64,000 nt of DNA, taken from Rhabditoides inermis (lineage: Eukaryota; Nematoda; Chromadorea; Rhabditida; Rhabditidae). Position 1 is the stretch's first letter. Every line of letters starts with the position of its first letter. Shown here piece by piece: positions 1-10,639 of the stretch. The stretch covers positions 16,001-80,000 of the forward strand of contig CAWZYM010000462.1 of NCBI GenBank assembly GCA_963966185.1, in the 5' to 3' direction. Both the position numbers and the translations under genes were made by a program. The notes below the pieces were generated by a model. It did not search any database. It had not been told where the DNA came from and saw only the letters and a list, made by a program, of their open reading frames with translations.

Positions 1-414
1 GGGTATTTTATCAATGCAATACGTGCTTTAGTACGACATGAAATTACATCAAAAGTCATCTCTCAACTGCAAGCGGATAATTTGATGTGTTTTCTGACGA
101 CCCGAACATTCCGAACAACTGAACACTTCATTTTAGACGCTCACAGTTCATCCCGCTACTTGTCATCTTGTCAAATGTGAACTTTCACCTGCAGGATGTC
201 TTCTAACTAGAAAACATCACAAATAACACTCACGTCAGTGAAAATGAAACTAAGTTTCACCAGTACATGATAAGTAATGCAACTATTCAAGGATAATGCG
301 AAGAGTTGCAATTTTTCCACCATATTTACGACAACATCAATCGCTTATACACAATCATATTGACCAAAATAAACAAACAAGTTTTAAATAAACAAATGAA
401 CGAAGGAGACCCAC

Positions 415-1261
415 CTGCTTAGTTGTCCGAACTGCTTCTTTCCATCCACGACCAGCGCGTTTCCGGGCGTGATCCCCGTCTCCTCGTCGTGCATGATAGC
501 GATGAACCTGGGAGGGGGTACGGTACTTTCAATTGCCATCAAGTATACGGTACTTTTACTGTATTCACAGTGTGCTTGGAGGATTACTGATGATTGTCGA
601 TATTTTGTACAGTAAATTCGCAGATTAAAGAATACCGCTATATTTCACAACTAACACGACAGGAAACAGAGAGAAACTGCATTAATTCGTGGATGAGATG
701 ATTACAACAAAGTTCAACAAACAGCAGCCAAGTGAACATCCTAGCCAACCTGTCGGTGGTGGGCTCTGGTCCGATGCGGATGCCGGGGAAGTCTTCCTCC
801 ATCAGGTGGCGGATGAAGGTCGTCTTGCCCGTCGAGTATTGACCCATCAGCATCACCATCGGCTTCGCGGAAAAGTCAGCCTCCGCTGAAATAGGTATAC
901 GGTACTTTGGAAATGGTATATAGTATAACTAACTCAGCGGCTGTGCGTGGAAGTCGTGGAAGTCATAGGCCTCCTCGAGCGGCAGCAGACTCTGCTTGTA
1001 GATGTCGAACACTTCCTGAATCACCACTCAATATGAGCTTCGCCCGTTGATTACCTTCTCTTTCTTCGTCGGTCCCTCGAACAGTCCAAAGAAGCCGCGA
1101 TGGGACGTGATATTGTCTGAAACACATGTTTCGTAAGGTGTCACGTAGAAGGAAATGAAAACAAACAAACAAAACAATCAAAAAACAAATAAATAGCAAA
1201 CAATAAAACACTCACTGATTCGCGCTAAGCGCGTAGCCGGTCGAGCCAGTGTCGAGAGCAT
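415..1261 (-). CDS. rme-1: EHD/RME-1 family endocytic ATPase, N-terminal exons (gene runs off the left edge)
   Basis: EHD proteins are dynamin-like ATPases that tubulate recycling-endosome membranes. Five exons are visible on the minus strand: 1261-1216, 1116-1055, 1015-934, 885-750 and 507-415, with compatible phases. The predicted start is MLSTLARPATRLARI, then the EHD helical region (KQSLLPLEEAYDFHDFH), the P-loop GQYSTGKTTFIRHL, the switch-I stretch GIRIGPEPTTDR and PGNALVVDGKKQFGQL. These follow the order and spacing of EHD1/RME-1 closely. The rest of the G domain and the C-terminal EH domain lie beyond position 1. The N-terminus is not the MFSW-type start of EHD1 and may be an alternative first exon. 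A ctgcag acceptor at 1272-1277 just before the ATG could be a cis or trans splice site. Family assignment is secure; the exact start is less so. Confidence 0.9.
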
Positions 1262-1568
1262 GGTCAACACCCTGCAGAACGTGATGAAGAAAACAACAAC
1301 CAACAACAAACCAACCAACAACAAACCAACAAAACGAAAAAACTCAAAAATAAACAATCCGAACGATATCGTGCAGAAGACAACAATTCCCACTCACACC
1401 ACACTGCCGCACAATCTTGCACCACATTCTACCGTAACCCAAAAACGCAATGGAACCCATGAAAATAAAGCGTTTATTTGGAATGTCATGAAATGTTCAC
1501 ATTCAAGTCGTGAAAGAGATGTTTGGCGTGATGTTTTAAGAGGTGACGGAAGAGCGGGCGGCGGCTGC

Positions 1569-1868
1569 TCACTTCTTTTTCGAGTGACGCACGCGTTCCT
1601 TGGCGAAGCTGCGCGTGCAGTGAACATGCACGAAAGCCAACACCAGACCGAACACCAGTCCGATGATCGCGCCGTACATCATCGGAATCACCAACTGAAA
1701 CGAGAGGCGGAGCAGGCGGAGGCGGAGGAGCAGGAGCAGGAGAGGAGAGAGAGGAGGAGAAAGAGAAGAGGAAGGAGTAGAGAGGAGGTGGAGTATGAGG
1801 GGCTGAAGAAGCAAGAAGCAGAAGGAGAAACCCACGCTTCCAACGACCATATTATCTTTGACAGGCAT
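1569..1868 (-). CDS. Small single-pass membrane protein, 52 residues
   Basis: Two exons, 1868-1836 and 1694-1569, join in phase 0 across a purine-poor intron. The protein starts MPVKDNMVVGS, continues with a hydrophobic span (about residues 12-33, YGAIIGLVFGLVLAFVHVH) and ends in a basic tail, FAKERVRHSKKK. It has no obvious signal peptide apart from the membrane span, so it is probably a tail- or signal-anchored micro-membrane protein. I do not recognise a family. It lies 308 bp upstream of the EHD start on the same strand, with an AATAAA on that strand near 1470, so the pair could be an operon or simply neighbours. The intron is supported by a gtggg donor and a tttcag acceptor. Reading through the intron instead would give a low-complexity 99-residue frame, which is less likely. 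Confidence 0.5.
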   Translation of the reverse strand: MPVKDNMVVGSVGFSFCFLLLQPLILHLLSTPSSSLSPPLSPLLLLLLRLRLLRLSFQLVIPMMYGAIIGLVFGLVLAFVHVHCTRSFAKERVRHSKKK

Positions 1869-2216
1869 GGTTGGAACCCGAGAGTCGATTCCAACTGCTT
1901 ATCCTTCCCTGCTCCCCCATTTTATACGACCATCCAGACAGTTCACAAATCACACCAGCCATTCTAATTATCCATCATTCTCACCACTCCCGCACACTGC
2001 GAATCGGTCCGAAAATAGTTTATTACCGCTAATCGAATAACTCGCCATTAGGCTCACACAATGAATGCATAACACACGACAATATCAACAATCATACACA
2101 ATCAATAATCTAGTAGTAGTGGGCAGGTAAACGATATTTACACGTATTCACGGGGTCCCTATAGGGATGGTGTCCCTTAAAGAGACGGGATGATGCCTAT
2201 GCTGGGCTGTGGTCCC

Positions 2217-4215
2217 TTATAGGGTAGTCATGTGCTTGTGCTTGGGTGGGAAGGCGGGGTCGGAGGCGGCGCGGCGTACGGGGACGACCTTGGCCTCCCT
2301 GACCGGGCCGCTCTCCCTGTCCATCTCCCGCGGAGTCGCGTACCCGTCCTCCAGCACATCCTCGCACGGAGTGATCGACGCAGAAGACGCGTCCCGGCGA
2401 GACATCGGCTCCTCGATGTACGACGACTGCTCGTTCGCGCGGAAGTTCTGCAATAGCTATACGGTGAACAGACTACTAGCCGACGACAGGAGAAAGTACA
2501 GTAAGTAGTATTTGAAGTACAGTACCACCTTGGTCTCGTCCTGTCCGTCGTCGAGGGAGAATGCGGGGAAGTTGGGGGCCATGGGGAAGTCGCCAGTCGG
2601 CAGCGTCGTCTCCGCGCGCGCAAACGACGCGTCAAACATGTTGTTCTGTAGCAGCGACATGTCCGACGTCTCTGTCAGAGCCTCGCCTGCAAGGGTATAC
2701 GGTAAGTACCGTAACCATAGAATACAGTGCTACATGCCTACAGGTACAATACGATGTGCTACAGTACCCCGCCTACTCACTGTCCTGACTGGAGTAGTAC
2801 CCACCGGCGCCGTTGACCGAGCCGAGGGCCGAGGTGCTCGGGGTGGTCGTGTTGCTTGGCATGTTCAGCGGCGGCATCAGGTTCATCCGCTGCGAGTGCC
2901 CCATCCCCAGGAAGCCCTGACCACAGTTCTGGTAGCCGCGAGCCGCCGCCAGCTGCTGAAAACCACATCGATAAGCAATAAATTAAGCAATCAATAAATC
3001 AATCAATAAATCGATACCAACCGTCTCGAGTGCGCGCAGCTTGTTGGCGTATTTGGCGTTGTCGCGGGTGAGGTTGTCGATCTGGCGGAGGAAGATCTTC
3101 TCCGTCTCCTCCTTCGTCTTGTGCAGCTTCTTCAGCTGGTCCTTGTAGTACATGTGCTTCTCCTCCGACCGCTTCCACTTCTCCATGAAGCGACGGCACG
3201 CCGCGTCCAGCTGCTGAAACGAGCACAACGGTAATACGGTAAGCTACAGTAACCCGGCAAAGTACCGTACCATGATCTTCTCCTGGTACTCGTACTCCTC
3301 GGTCTCGCTGTCCTCGAGTTCCCGGTGGTAGGAGGTGGAGTGTCTATGGAGAGCGGCAGTCGGGGAGGGATCGCCCGAGCCGTACTCGCTAGTGTGACCC
3401 ACATCACGCTCGCGGCGAGAGCTGCAAGGGATGACGTCATACGCTTAATTTGCATATAGGTAAAGATGATAGATGAAGTGACGTCAACACATTCTAATTT
3501 GCATACGCGACTCACCTCTTTCCGTGCCGGCTGCTGGCGTAGTCCCTGTCGCGTCTCTTGTTGCTGAACCCATGACCGGAGTGGAACTCGCTCTCAAACG
3601 ATCTGTTCATCGGGTTGTACTCCTCCTTGTACCCGCCCGGGCACGATTGCGGACCCTGCAATTAGCATATTAAACTACTATTCAATGCCAGCAACTTTGT
3701 ATAGTACTAGTAACTTCAAAGTACAGTACCTTGTGCATGCGGGGCGCGGTGACAGTGTGGTAGGGGGCGGTGGGTGCGATGAAGGTGTTGTCGTTGTCGG
3801 CGAATCGGGCGCGTTCCCTGCGAGACGACTTGCTGCTGCCACCCCGCTCAGAACGACGATACGACATGTCACGCTCCTGCAATACATTTCAATGTTTGTT
3901 TGTTTGTATTGTCGAGTGTTTTATTATGCTCTGTTCCCACGCATTCCAGGTGACCCCATCGTAAAGGCGTCACCCCGGTGAGATGAAAGGAAGCGCGCGG
4001 CGGCGAGAGAAGAAGAGAAAGGAGAGATGCCGTATTGATAAGAGTAGTGTGCGAATTCAAATGTGCCGGATGTCTTCTAGACAACATTCGAAAATAGGTA
4101 GAACATCGTAATCAGCAAAACATCGGTCGTTTCTAGTCACACTCACCAGTTCGGTCGGCTCATTCTCCTTGTTACTCGACTTCTTCGATCGGAACAACCT
4201 TTGAAAGACTGACAT
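2217..4215 (-). CDS. Coiled-coil protein of unknown function, 420 residues, 8 exons
   Basis: Exons on the minus strand: 4215-4147, 3876-3730, 3655-3516, 3421-3271, 3213-3022, 2955-2781, 2686-2529 and 2447-2217. All junctions keep one frame and the TAA is at 2219-2217. The protein begins MSVFQRLFRSKKSSNKENEP, a basic amphipathic start. A long basic, Ser/Arg-rich and probably disordered region follows (residues about 25-165). Then comes one strong coiled coil (about 165-240; KWKRSEEKHMYYKDQLKKL, then IDNLTRDNAKYANKLRALET) and a Met/Asn/Ser-rich tail ending HKHMTTL. The ATG is only one base after a ttttgcag acceptor, as expected for a trans-spliced or 5'-UTR-spliced nematode gene. No enzymatic motif is present. 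A cytoskeletal or centrosomal adaptor is conceivable but unsupported. Confidence 0.75.
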
Positions 4216-4216
4216 C

Positions 4217-6410
4217 CTGCAAAATCGATATTCCAATCAATCGAATATGGTAATTCACTCGGCGCACGGAACAATAGACGCGAGGAGGCGATATGGGAAT
4301 AGGCGCGAATGGAGGGGGAGAAGATTCAAACGCAAAAAGCGACGCCGCCATGCCAAAACGGCAGATGTTCGCGAGACTAGTGGATGCAGATGCAAAAGAA
4401 ATCGGATCAAAACCACACACACACACACAATCAACACATTATAGTGAGTCTGGATTGATCGGAGGAAAGGCAATACCGTTTTGAATAAGCGGCACGTCTC
4501 TCTCCTCCCTACCAGTCTCCGCCCCCTACTGCCAGTGGCTGACCTCTCCGGTATCGATTGAGTGCCAGACCGCTCTAGGAACAGCGGGTGGCTAGCTGGC
4601 CGCAAAGGGGTTGCGCAAGACGCACATAACACAGACAGAAGGAAGGGGAAGGAATATGAGACATAGATAGGCATCTCCCTTCCACTAACATCGCGCCGGG
4701 TCATGTTTGGATTAGACCGACACACAACAAGGGGAAATTTGCATAAAGACACGCACCTGCCTCCTTTGAAGGCTTTGTTCACCTGTACAGAAGCTGGGTG
4801 AGACAAGCACACAAAGGTAAGCACGAAGAAAGTTGCGTTATCTGGCTAAGATAACGGTAATGAGGCTGCGACCTGAGAGAGTAGGAAGGATTGATAGCAA
4901 CGCCGACAATTCAAATGACGGGCTGCGGGCTAATCGAGTCGGCAGAACCGGCGAGAGAGCACACGATCTGGAGAGAATCAGACACGTATAGTGGGAGAAA
5001 TTGGCGGGAAGCTGCAAGGCACGCGGCCGCCGGCCCACTCTGCAATTACCGGATCATCAAAGCGGCTACGGTAGAGAGAGGGAAGGTATGGTACTGAAGG
5101 GTACTTGAGGATACCACAGAGGAACACGGGTCATGGGAGCTGATACAATGTCACAATAGAGACCGACCCGGCAAGGCGGAAGATTGTAAACATATGGAAA
5201 GAGGGAAGCAACATTGCAACAGATGGCATACGCAAAGTGGCAGCCTATTAGACAGCACAAGACAGATTCGAACTCGGTCGAGTAATCAAAGAGGGATGGC
5301 ACAGTGAAGCACCGACTGAATCAGCTCATCCTATAAAGGGCGGTGAGTAGGTCGGCGGGAACCACTCACTACTCCCAGCAGGTATGCCCCAGGTACGCCC
5401 AGGTAGCAGATGAGGAAGTCGAGTGGGATTAGTGAAGGCCGCTGGGAGCCGCGGGCGACAAACCCCCAATCTGACTTGAAAGGAGCGCCGCCATCGCCGG
5501 GAGAAGAGCAGTCAAAGCCGAGCTGTGATTGATCATTGCCGGCAGAGACAAATACAATTAAATCGTTAGCGTCCCTAGATCATAAGTTCGTATTGGTGTT
5601 TTTGCGCGCACGTGGGATTTGAATCTTTGAACTCTGGCTAACAGAGCAGATTCCTGATCGTTTAGCAAAGTTGAGTTTGGTCTTGAACACTCCAAATATC
5701 GGTACATTTCCCGAGTGTGTGAAAGCGAGCGCAGAAACAAGGAACTCTTCTCTCTCTCCTCTCTCTCTCTCTCTCCCTCTCTCTATACTATCGCACTATT
5801 TTTTCCATATAAAAAGCATTGCACGTGTGGCCGCGGGTGGGACGTGGGAATCTAGTCGAAGGAAATCGAAGATCGAAGCTATTTGAATTCAGAAATGCGT
5901 AAGTAGAATATGCAGCCTAATTGAGACCATTGGAAGAACGCGTTGAGACTGGCGAAACGCAATCCACATATGAAATAAATGATACAGTAGACAAGATGTA
6001 CACTTCGTACAAAACGTGAATCCTGAATGCGACAAAAAGTGTGTGTTTGCAAACAGGCGCAGTTCCACTATAGAGGCAATCGCGGCTGATCTAGAGATGA
6101 GATGTGAGAGGTGCGTCGTCTCTTTTGATCGCCAGACCCGCCCCCGCTGTCAGTCACCCCTTTCAACCCGCCGACAAGCGTCCGCGCCTCGTATTCAAAT
6201 CTCCCCGCCGCCGACAATCGCGGCGGGACCCGCGGGAGAGAGTATATCATGTAGACGGGCAAAGTCGTGTCTTTTCTTCCCGTGAGTGATGTCTCCGGAA
6301 GGGATGATGCTAGTTGAGCCCGCTTTGAAGTGTGTGTGTGTGAGAGACAGCCCCTGCTTGAACATTCATCGTCAGACGAGAGAGTGGATCTGTGGTGCAT
6401 GAGAGGGAAT
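4217..6410. other. Intergenic DNA, no gene recognised
   Basis: Only short unlinked open frames are present, with no splice-linked homologous exons. There is a short (CT) tract near 5745-5790. A stretch at 5590-5660 resembles a tRNA T-arm on the minus strand but forms no cloverleaf. The region probably holds the 5' regulatory DNA of the minus-strand coiled-coil gene. Confidence 0.5.
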
Positions 6411-6418
6411 GATTGGGG

Positions 6419-6469
<51 letters not shown>

Positions 6470-6589
6470 AGAGGGGGGGAGAAAGAGAGGAAGATGGACG
6501 TTATGGCGCTGCCCACACTTTCAAACCTATTTTCAGGGTCTATTTGAGTACCAGTGAAGTAAGTATGTGGACGCAGAGATCCTCTTTAT

Positions 6590-6632
<43 letters not shown>
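6419..6632. repeat. GA/CT microsatellite cluster
   Basis: A (GA) tract at about 6421-6464 is followed by a (CT) tract at about 6593-6632 and a further CT/C-rich stretch near 6745-6830. Opposite purine/pyrimidine polarity lets these tracts pair as an imperfect hairpin. No coding evidence; the arginine/glutamate and serine/leucine frames over them are artefacts. Confidence 0.85.
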
Positions 6633-6832
6633 GAGAGGACCCAATGGCGAAAGCACCGCCCTCGCACCCGTTTCCGTTTCAACGCCGCCTGCGCACACAC
6701 ATCCATCACTCCAAGTGTCAAAAATGAAGTCATTCTCCTCCTCCCCTCCCCCCCCCCTCCCTCTCCCTCCCCCCTCTCTCTCTCTCTCTCTCTCTCGCTA
6801 TCCTCCTCTCCTCTCTTTCTCGCTTCAACTTT

Positions 6833-7510
6833 GACTCAAAAGGAAGTCGTATTCGAATTCGTCACTCGCCCACACACTTCATCCCACAGCTATATAAGAG
6901 GTCCTTTGAACTTGGTTTCAGAATCGCGACACTCGTTTTACTTTTACTCCTCCTTGAATGATCAAATGTCTCGATGTCCTCTCCAGTCAAGCGAAAGCAC
7001 TATTCTGACATATTGATAACTACTTTTTCACAACTTCTTTCATACCGTATGCCACAGACTATGATCTTCTCACATGCACTTGGTAGTCGGTTAAAAAAAC
7101 TTCTTGTCTATTTTGTAATCATCTGCCCCTCACTCCGAGTGTTCGTCTCACGTATCATCCATGCACAGTCGCATTCCTCTGGACGCTCTCACTTATTAGA
7201 TATATACTCAACAAAGGACTGACAGAGGACGGACATGTTTTCAGTATATGTTAGGATTTAGGATACTCTCTTTATCACGCACTTTGTCATGACTTATCCG
7301 TTTCATTCTATGAAAAACGTTTTCCTCCCTCAGAAATACGTGCATTTTCTCATCTATTATCGTAATCGTGTTTGTGCAAATGCAAATTGACGTCGCTGAC
7401 ATTAATAAGATAATAGATATCATCCTCTCTCTCTCATATTAGGGTCTCAAAGCATCGTTGATTGCTCTTATTGTATTTTCAAATAGGTGTCACTCCTCCT
7501 TCTCTGAAAT
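6833..7510. other. Non-coding stretch with a possible TATA box
   Basis: TATATAAG occurs at about 6890-6897, but no credible gene follows on the plus strand. Nothing else is recognisable before the foldback element at 7517. Confidence 0.35.
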
Positions 7511-7516
7511 ACCAAA

Positions 7517-8109
7517 TATAGTATTGTTCAGGGAGATAGTTGGGGGCTTTTTACATTTGACTACAGAAATGAAGATACTCATTTTCCGTGCGGGACCACA
7601 CACCGGGCAGTCGGTGACAATGATCTCGCAGGCTACATTTGCGAAAGCGCATGGTCATATATTCCGTTTGCACTCAGCTCAACATTTCTCGTCAAAAACA
7701 TAATGTTGTCCAATAGTTTTACAGTACCCTAAACTGTTGGACAGTGAAAATTTCATCTCACGTTCACAGTTTCTATTAGCAGAGCTGTCATCACATCTAG
7801 CTAGCGTAGTGGTAACGCTCTCGCTTGATAATAATATGTTCGCTGGTTCGATTCCCGGCAGGCACGCAAAGTTTTGTATTTGAAAACCTTTGAAAGGGCT
7901 CTGATCTTTCTCTAACCACCCTAATGTCTCTCGTGAAAAGCGAGAAACTCATTTGCGAGCCCACTATAGGTCATTTCTCGTTGCAGTTGGAGGGGTACGA
8001 GATCATTGTCACCGGTTGCCCGGTGTGTGGTCCCGCACGGAAAATGAGTATCTTCATTTCTGTAGTCAAATGCACCACAGCCTCAACTATCTCCCTGAAC
8101 AATACTATA
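7517..8109. repeat. Foldback element with ~111-bp inverted arms
   Basis: The left arm (about 7517-7628) and right arm (about 7999-8109) are near-perfect inverted copies. Both contain CATTTCCG-type and GTGCGGGACCACACACCGGG blocks in opposite orientation. The loop is about 370 bp and holds a tRNA-like stretch. A transcript would fold into a long hairpin. This is consistent with a MITE or SINE dimer; no transposase frame is present, and target-site duplications were not identified. Confidence 0.75.
7799..7868 (+). other. tRNA-like sequence (box A/B-like), not a functional tRNA
   Basis: A D-arm-like AGCGTAGTGGTAACGCT and a T-arm-like GCTGGTTCGATTCCCGGC are correctly ordered and spaced. The anticodon arm does not pair and no 5' acceptor strand complements the 3' end. 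It is best read as a tRNA-derived SINE head or tRNA relic inside the foldback element. Confidence 0.5.
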
Positions 8110-8622
8110 GTTATGCATTCAATTTTGCACCAAAATAGAATAAGTGATTCTTGTCAATAATTGCAAATTCATGTGTATTCGGATTCCAAGAACTTTCATC
8201 TCTAACTGCTCACTACTGGTAGGACTCCAAATTTAACGGTTTAAATTTCCCCGAAGACAATTTGTATTTAAGAAAAAGACTACCCTCTTGTGTAGAAAGC
8301 ATCCATAGTGCACATTTCTGCACGTTTCTACGAATTTTGCTCTTGAAAAAGATTATTTCTGCGCAAATTACACAACTTTGAGAGGTCTTTCACATAATTC
8401 TTCTATGAAAAGTGCATTTATGGCATTTTTTTTTACATCCTAATGCTAACTTAATTTCGAAGATCCAAGGGCACACTACCTTTGAGCATAAGTATATTAT
8501 ACAAATGTATTTTCTTTCGAAAATGCCAAAAAAAAACGCTTATATTTATAGTCCCTTACACAAAGGAGATATTTTGTATAATCATGATTACATACTAAGC
8601 GAAATAGTATCTAGAATTCTTT
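8110..8622. other. AT-rich intergenic DNA, nothing recognised
   Basis: No coding, RNA or repeat signature is seen between the foldback element and the GA tract that begins near 8623. Confidence 0.4.
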
Positions 8623-8640
8623 AGCGAGAGAGAGGGAGGG

Positions 8641-8671
<31 letters not shown>

Positions 8672-8680
8672 GAAAGAGGA
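8623..8680. repeat. GA-rich microsatellite
   Basis: Imperfect (GA)/(GAAA) tract. The 700 bp that follow to the secreted-protein gene hold no recognisable gene and probably include its promoter. Confidence 0.8.
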
Positions 8681-9429
8681 CGAGAAGAAAAAGGAAAAAG
8701 AAGTGACAGAACGTGGGTTGGGCCTCGATGATCTTTCCCATCTTTCCCACTTCTTTTCTTTCAGTGACGCCACGACGGCGCTCTTCTTTGATTCTTTTTC
8801 TTTGATTCCTCTTCTTTTCATTTCCATTCCAGCAAGACCAATCTCCTTTCATCAATATTAATTGCCGTGTCTCTTGATTTCCCTCACCTTCTTTTTCTCG
8901 CCGTCTGCATACTGTGGCCAGGCAGTGACGGCGACTCTGACAAAATGGCGCTGCACTAGCATTCCGTCCTATTTCGGTGAATGACCGGCAACTCCCATTA
9001 CCAGTCGTCTCTTTTCACAGCCGGCGTGTTGTGTGGTGCGGGCTGCTTTGTGTGCGGCGTGTCGAGTTCTTTCTCGAGGCACTTCTCTCATGCATATATT
9101 GTGCCATCAAATCGCCGTGTGATTTTTGTGGCCGACTCTTCTATGGAAAGGATAGGCAAACGCGCGTGCGCCCTATTTACGATTGAATTCCTGAAATATG
9201 CGCATTGAAAAGTACTGCGGCGTTTTCGAGATCCCGAAATATCCAGCCGCAACACTGGTCACTTTGTGAACATTTCAAACGATTATGTAGATTACTAACG
9301 ACATTTTGCAACTTACGATTGCAATACATTTTACAATACAGTGTTTGACACACACACCTACGCCTATTGTTTTGTCGCGTCTCTATAAATTACAAGTTAT
9401 TTTCTCTATTTTTTTCAGGTACACACACA

Positions 9430-9535
9430 ATGAACACCGCACTGTTCGCAATTCTCTGCTCTCTTGCTGTCCTCGTTCCGAAAAGCAGCGCCGATCTCGC
9501 ACCTTCCTTGGCTCTGGAGAGGTAGGGAGAGAGAG

Positions 9536-9566
<31 letters not shown>

Positions 9567-10496
9567 GAGATTTCCCTTGCAGGTATTTCGAGCTGCAGAA
9601 TGCTATAGAGCGACTCGCCTACGTGAACCAGAAAGTGCGGTGCCGAATCCAAGGTAAGACTTTTTGAACTTTTTATAAAATGGCGGAATTCGGAAAAACG
9701 ATCATTTCTGAATCTAACACAATAAAATGAACCCTGCAACATTATACTACGTCGTATGTGATACTAGAAGTCTACAATTGGCAAGAGTAAATTACACTTT
9801 TAACTTATAACACAGTATTTCACATTCTATTTGTTACCGAAAGAATTCATGTTTTGCAGATAATATTCATGTGTGAACAATAGAGAAATTACTTTTTTCT
9901 CGGTATTGTCATACTTAATTAAAAACGCCTTCTGATTCTTGTAGTCTCTCACATTCTTGTCTTTGCTATTTGCTTGCATCCGCAAAAACTGTGTTGATGT
10001 TTTCATATTCACCACATCTATTTTACATAACACTGAACGAAATACAAGTGCGCAAGAATACAAATGAATCTGCTCTACAACACACACACGCACTCTTTTT
10101 TTGTTGCATGAACAAAAAAGAGAGATGAGAGATTTGCTACGAATCTGCAAGCCGAATGTATATCTCACTCATAGGGAATACGGTACCCGGATGGTGCAAA
10201 CAGGATTCAACCACAGTTTTCTTTATGTGTTTAGCTGTTCATGAAATCATTATAGCTGTTCATGAAATCATAATCATAAAAACCATGAAGGGACGAAGAT
10301 ACAGTAGGACGAAGATATTGGTGGAACGCCGGGGTGAATACGTTTCAGCGATCGAGGTGGTGGATATATTCCTATGAAATGTTTCCTTGCAGGTCTGCAG
10401 AACTCTCGCGCGAAGCGTTTCGTGGGACCGGCGCAGAGACTGGACGAGCTCATAGCACCCCTCGCACTCAACCAGAGGGACGTCGACGACTGCTGA
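9430..10496 (+). CDS. Small secreted protein or peptide precursor, about 88 residues, 3 exons
   Basis: Exons 9430-9521, 9583-9653 and 10393-10496 join in frame (GAG AG|G, CAA G|GT). The protein starts with a clear signal peptide (MNTALFAILCSLAVL, cleavage probably after SSA). It then has a helical middle (YFELQNAIERLAYVNQKVRC) and, after a dibasic AKR, the stretch FVGPAQRLDELIAPLALNQ, ending RDVDDC. Two cysteines remain outside the signal peptide, one on each side of the dibasic site. The ATG lies 11 nt after a strong tttttttcag acceptor, suggesting cis 5'-UTR or SL trans-splicing. AATAAA sits at 10628-10633. I do not recognise a family. The dibasic site and size suggest a secreted peptide precursor, which is inference. 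Confidence 0.6.
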
Positions 10497-10627
10497 GTAT
10501 CGATTATCGATCGACGCACACCTGATCTCACCGCCTTCCGCCCATAGTCGCTACTAGTCCTCGCATGGGTATTCCTCTCTCTCTCCCATTCCATTCCATC
10601 TGATTGCTATGCTATCTATACTGTGGC

Positions 10628-10633
10628 AATAAA
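10628..10633 (+). terminator. Polyadenylation signal AATAAA of the small secreted-protein gene
   Basis: AATAAA lies 132 nt downstream of the TGA at 10494-10496 and is followed by a GT-rich stretch (cgtggtgttttgtgtg), a normal arrangement for a metazoan 3' end. Confidence 0.6.
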
Positions 10634-10639
10634 CGTGGT

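Noticed and set aside
5590..5660. Possible tRNA on the minus strand
   Set aside because: Only a T-arm-like GATTCAAATC is present; D-arm, anticodon stem and acceptor do not pair.
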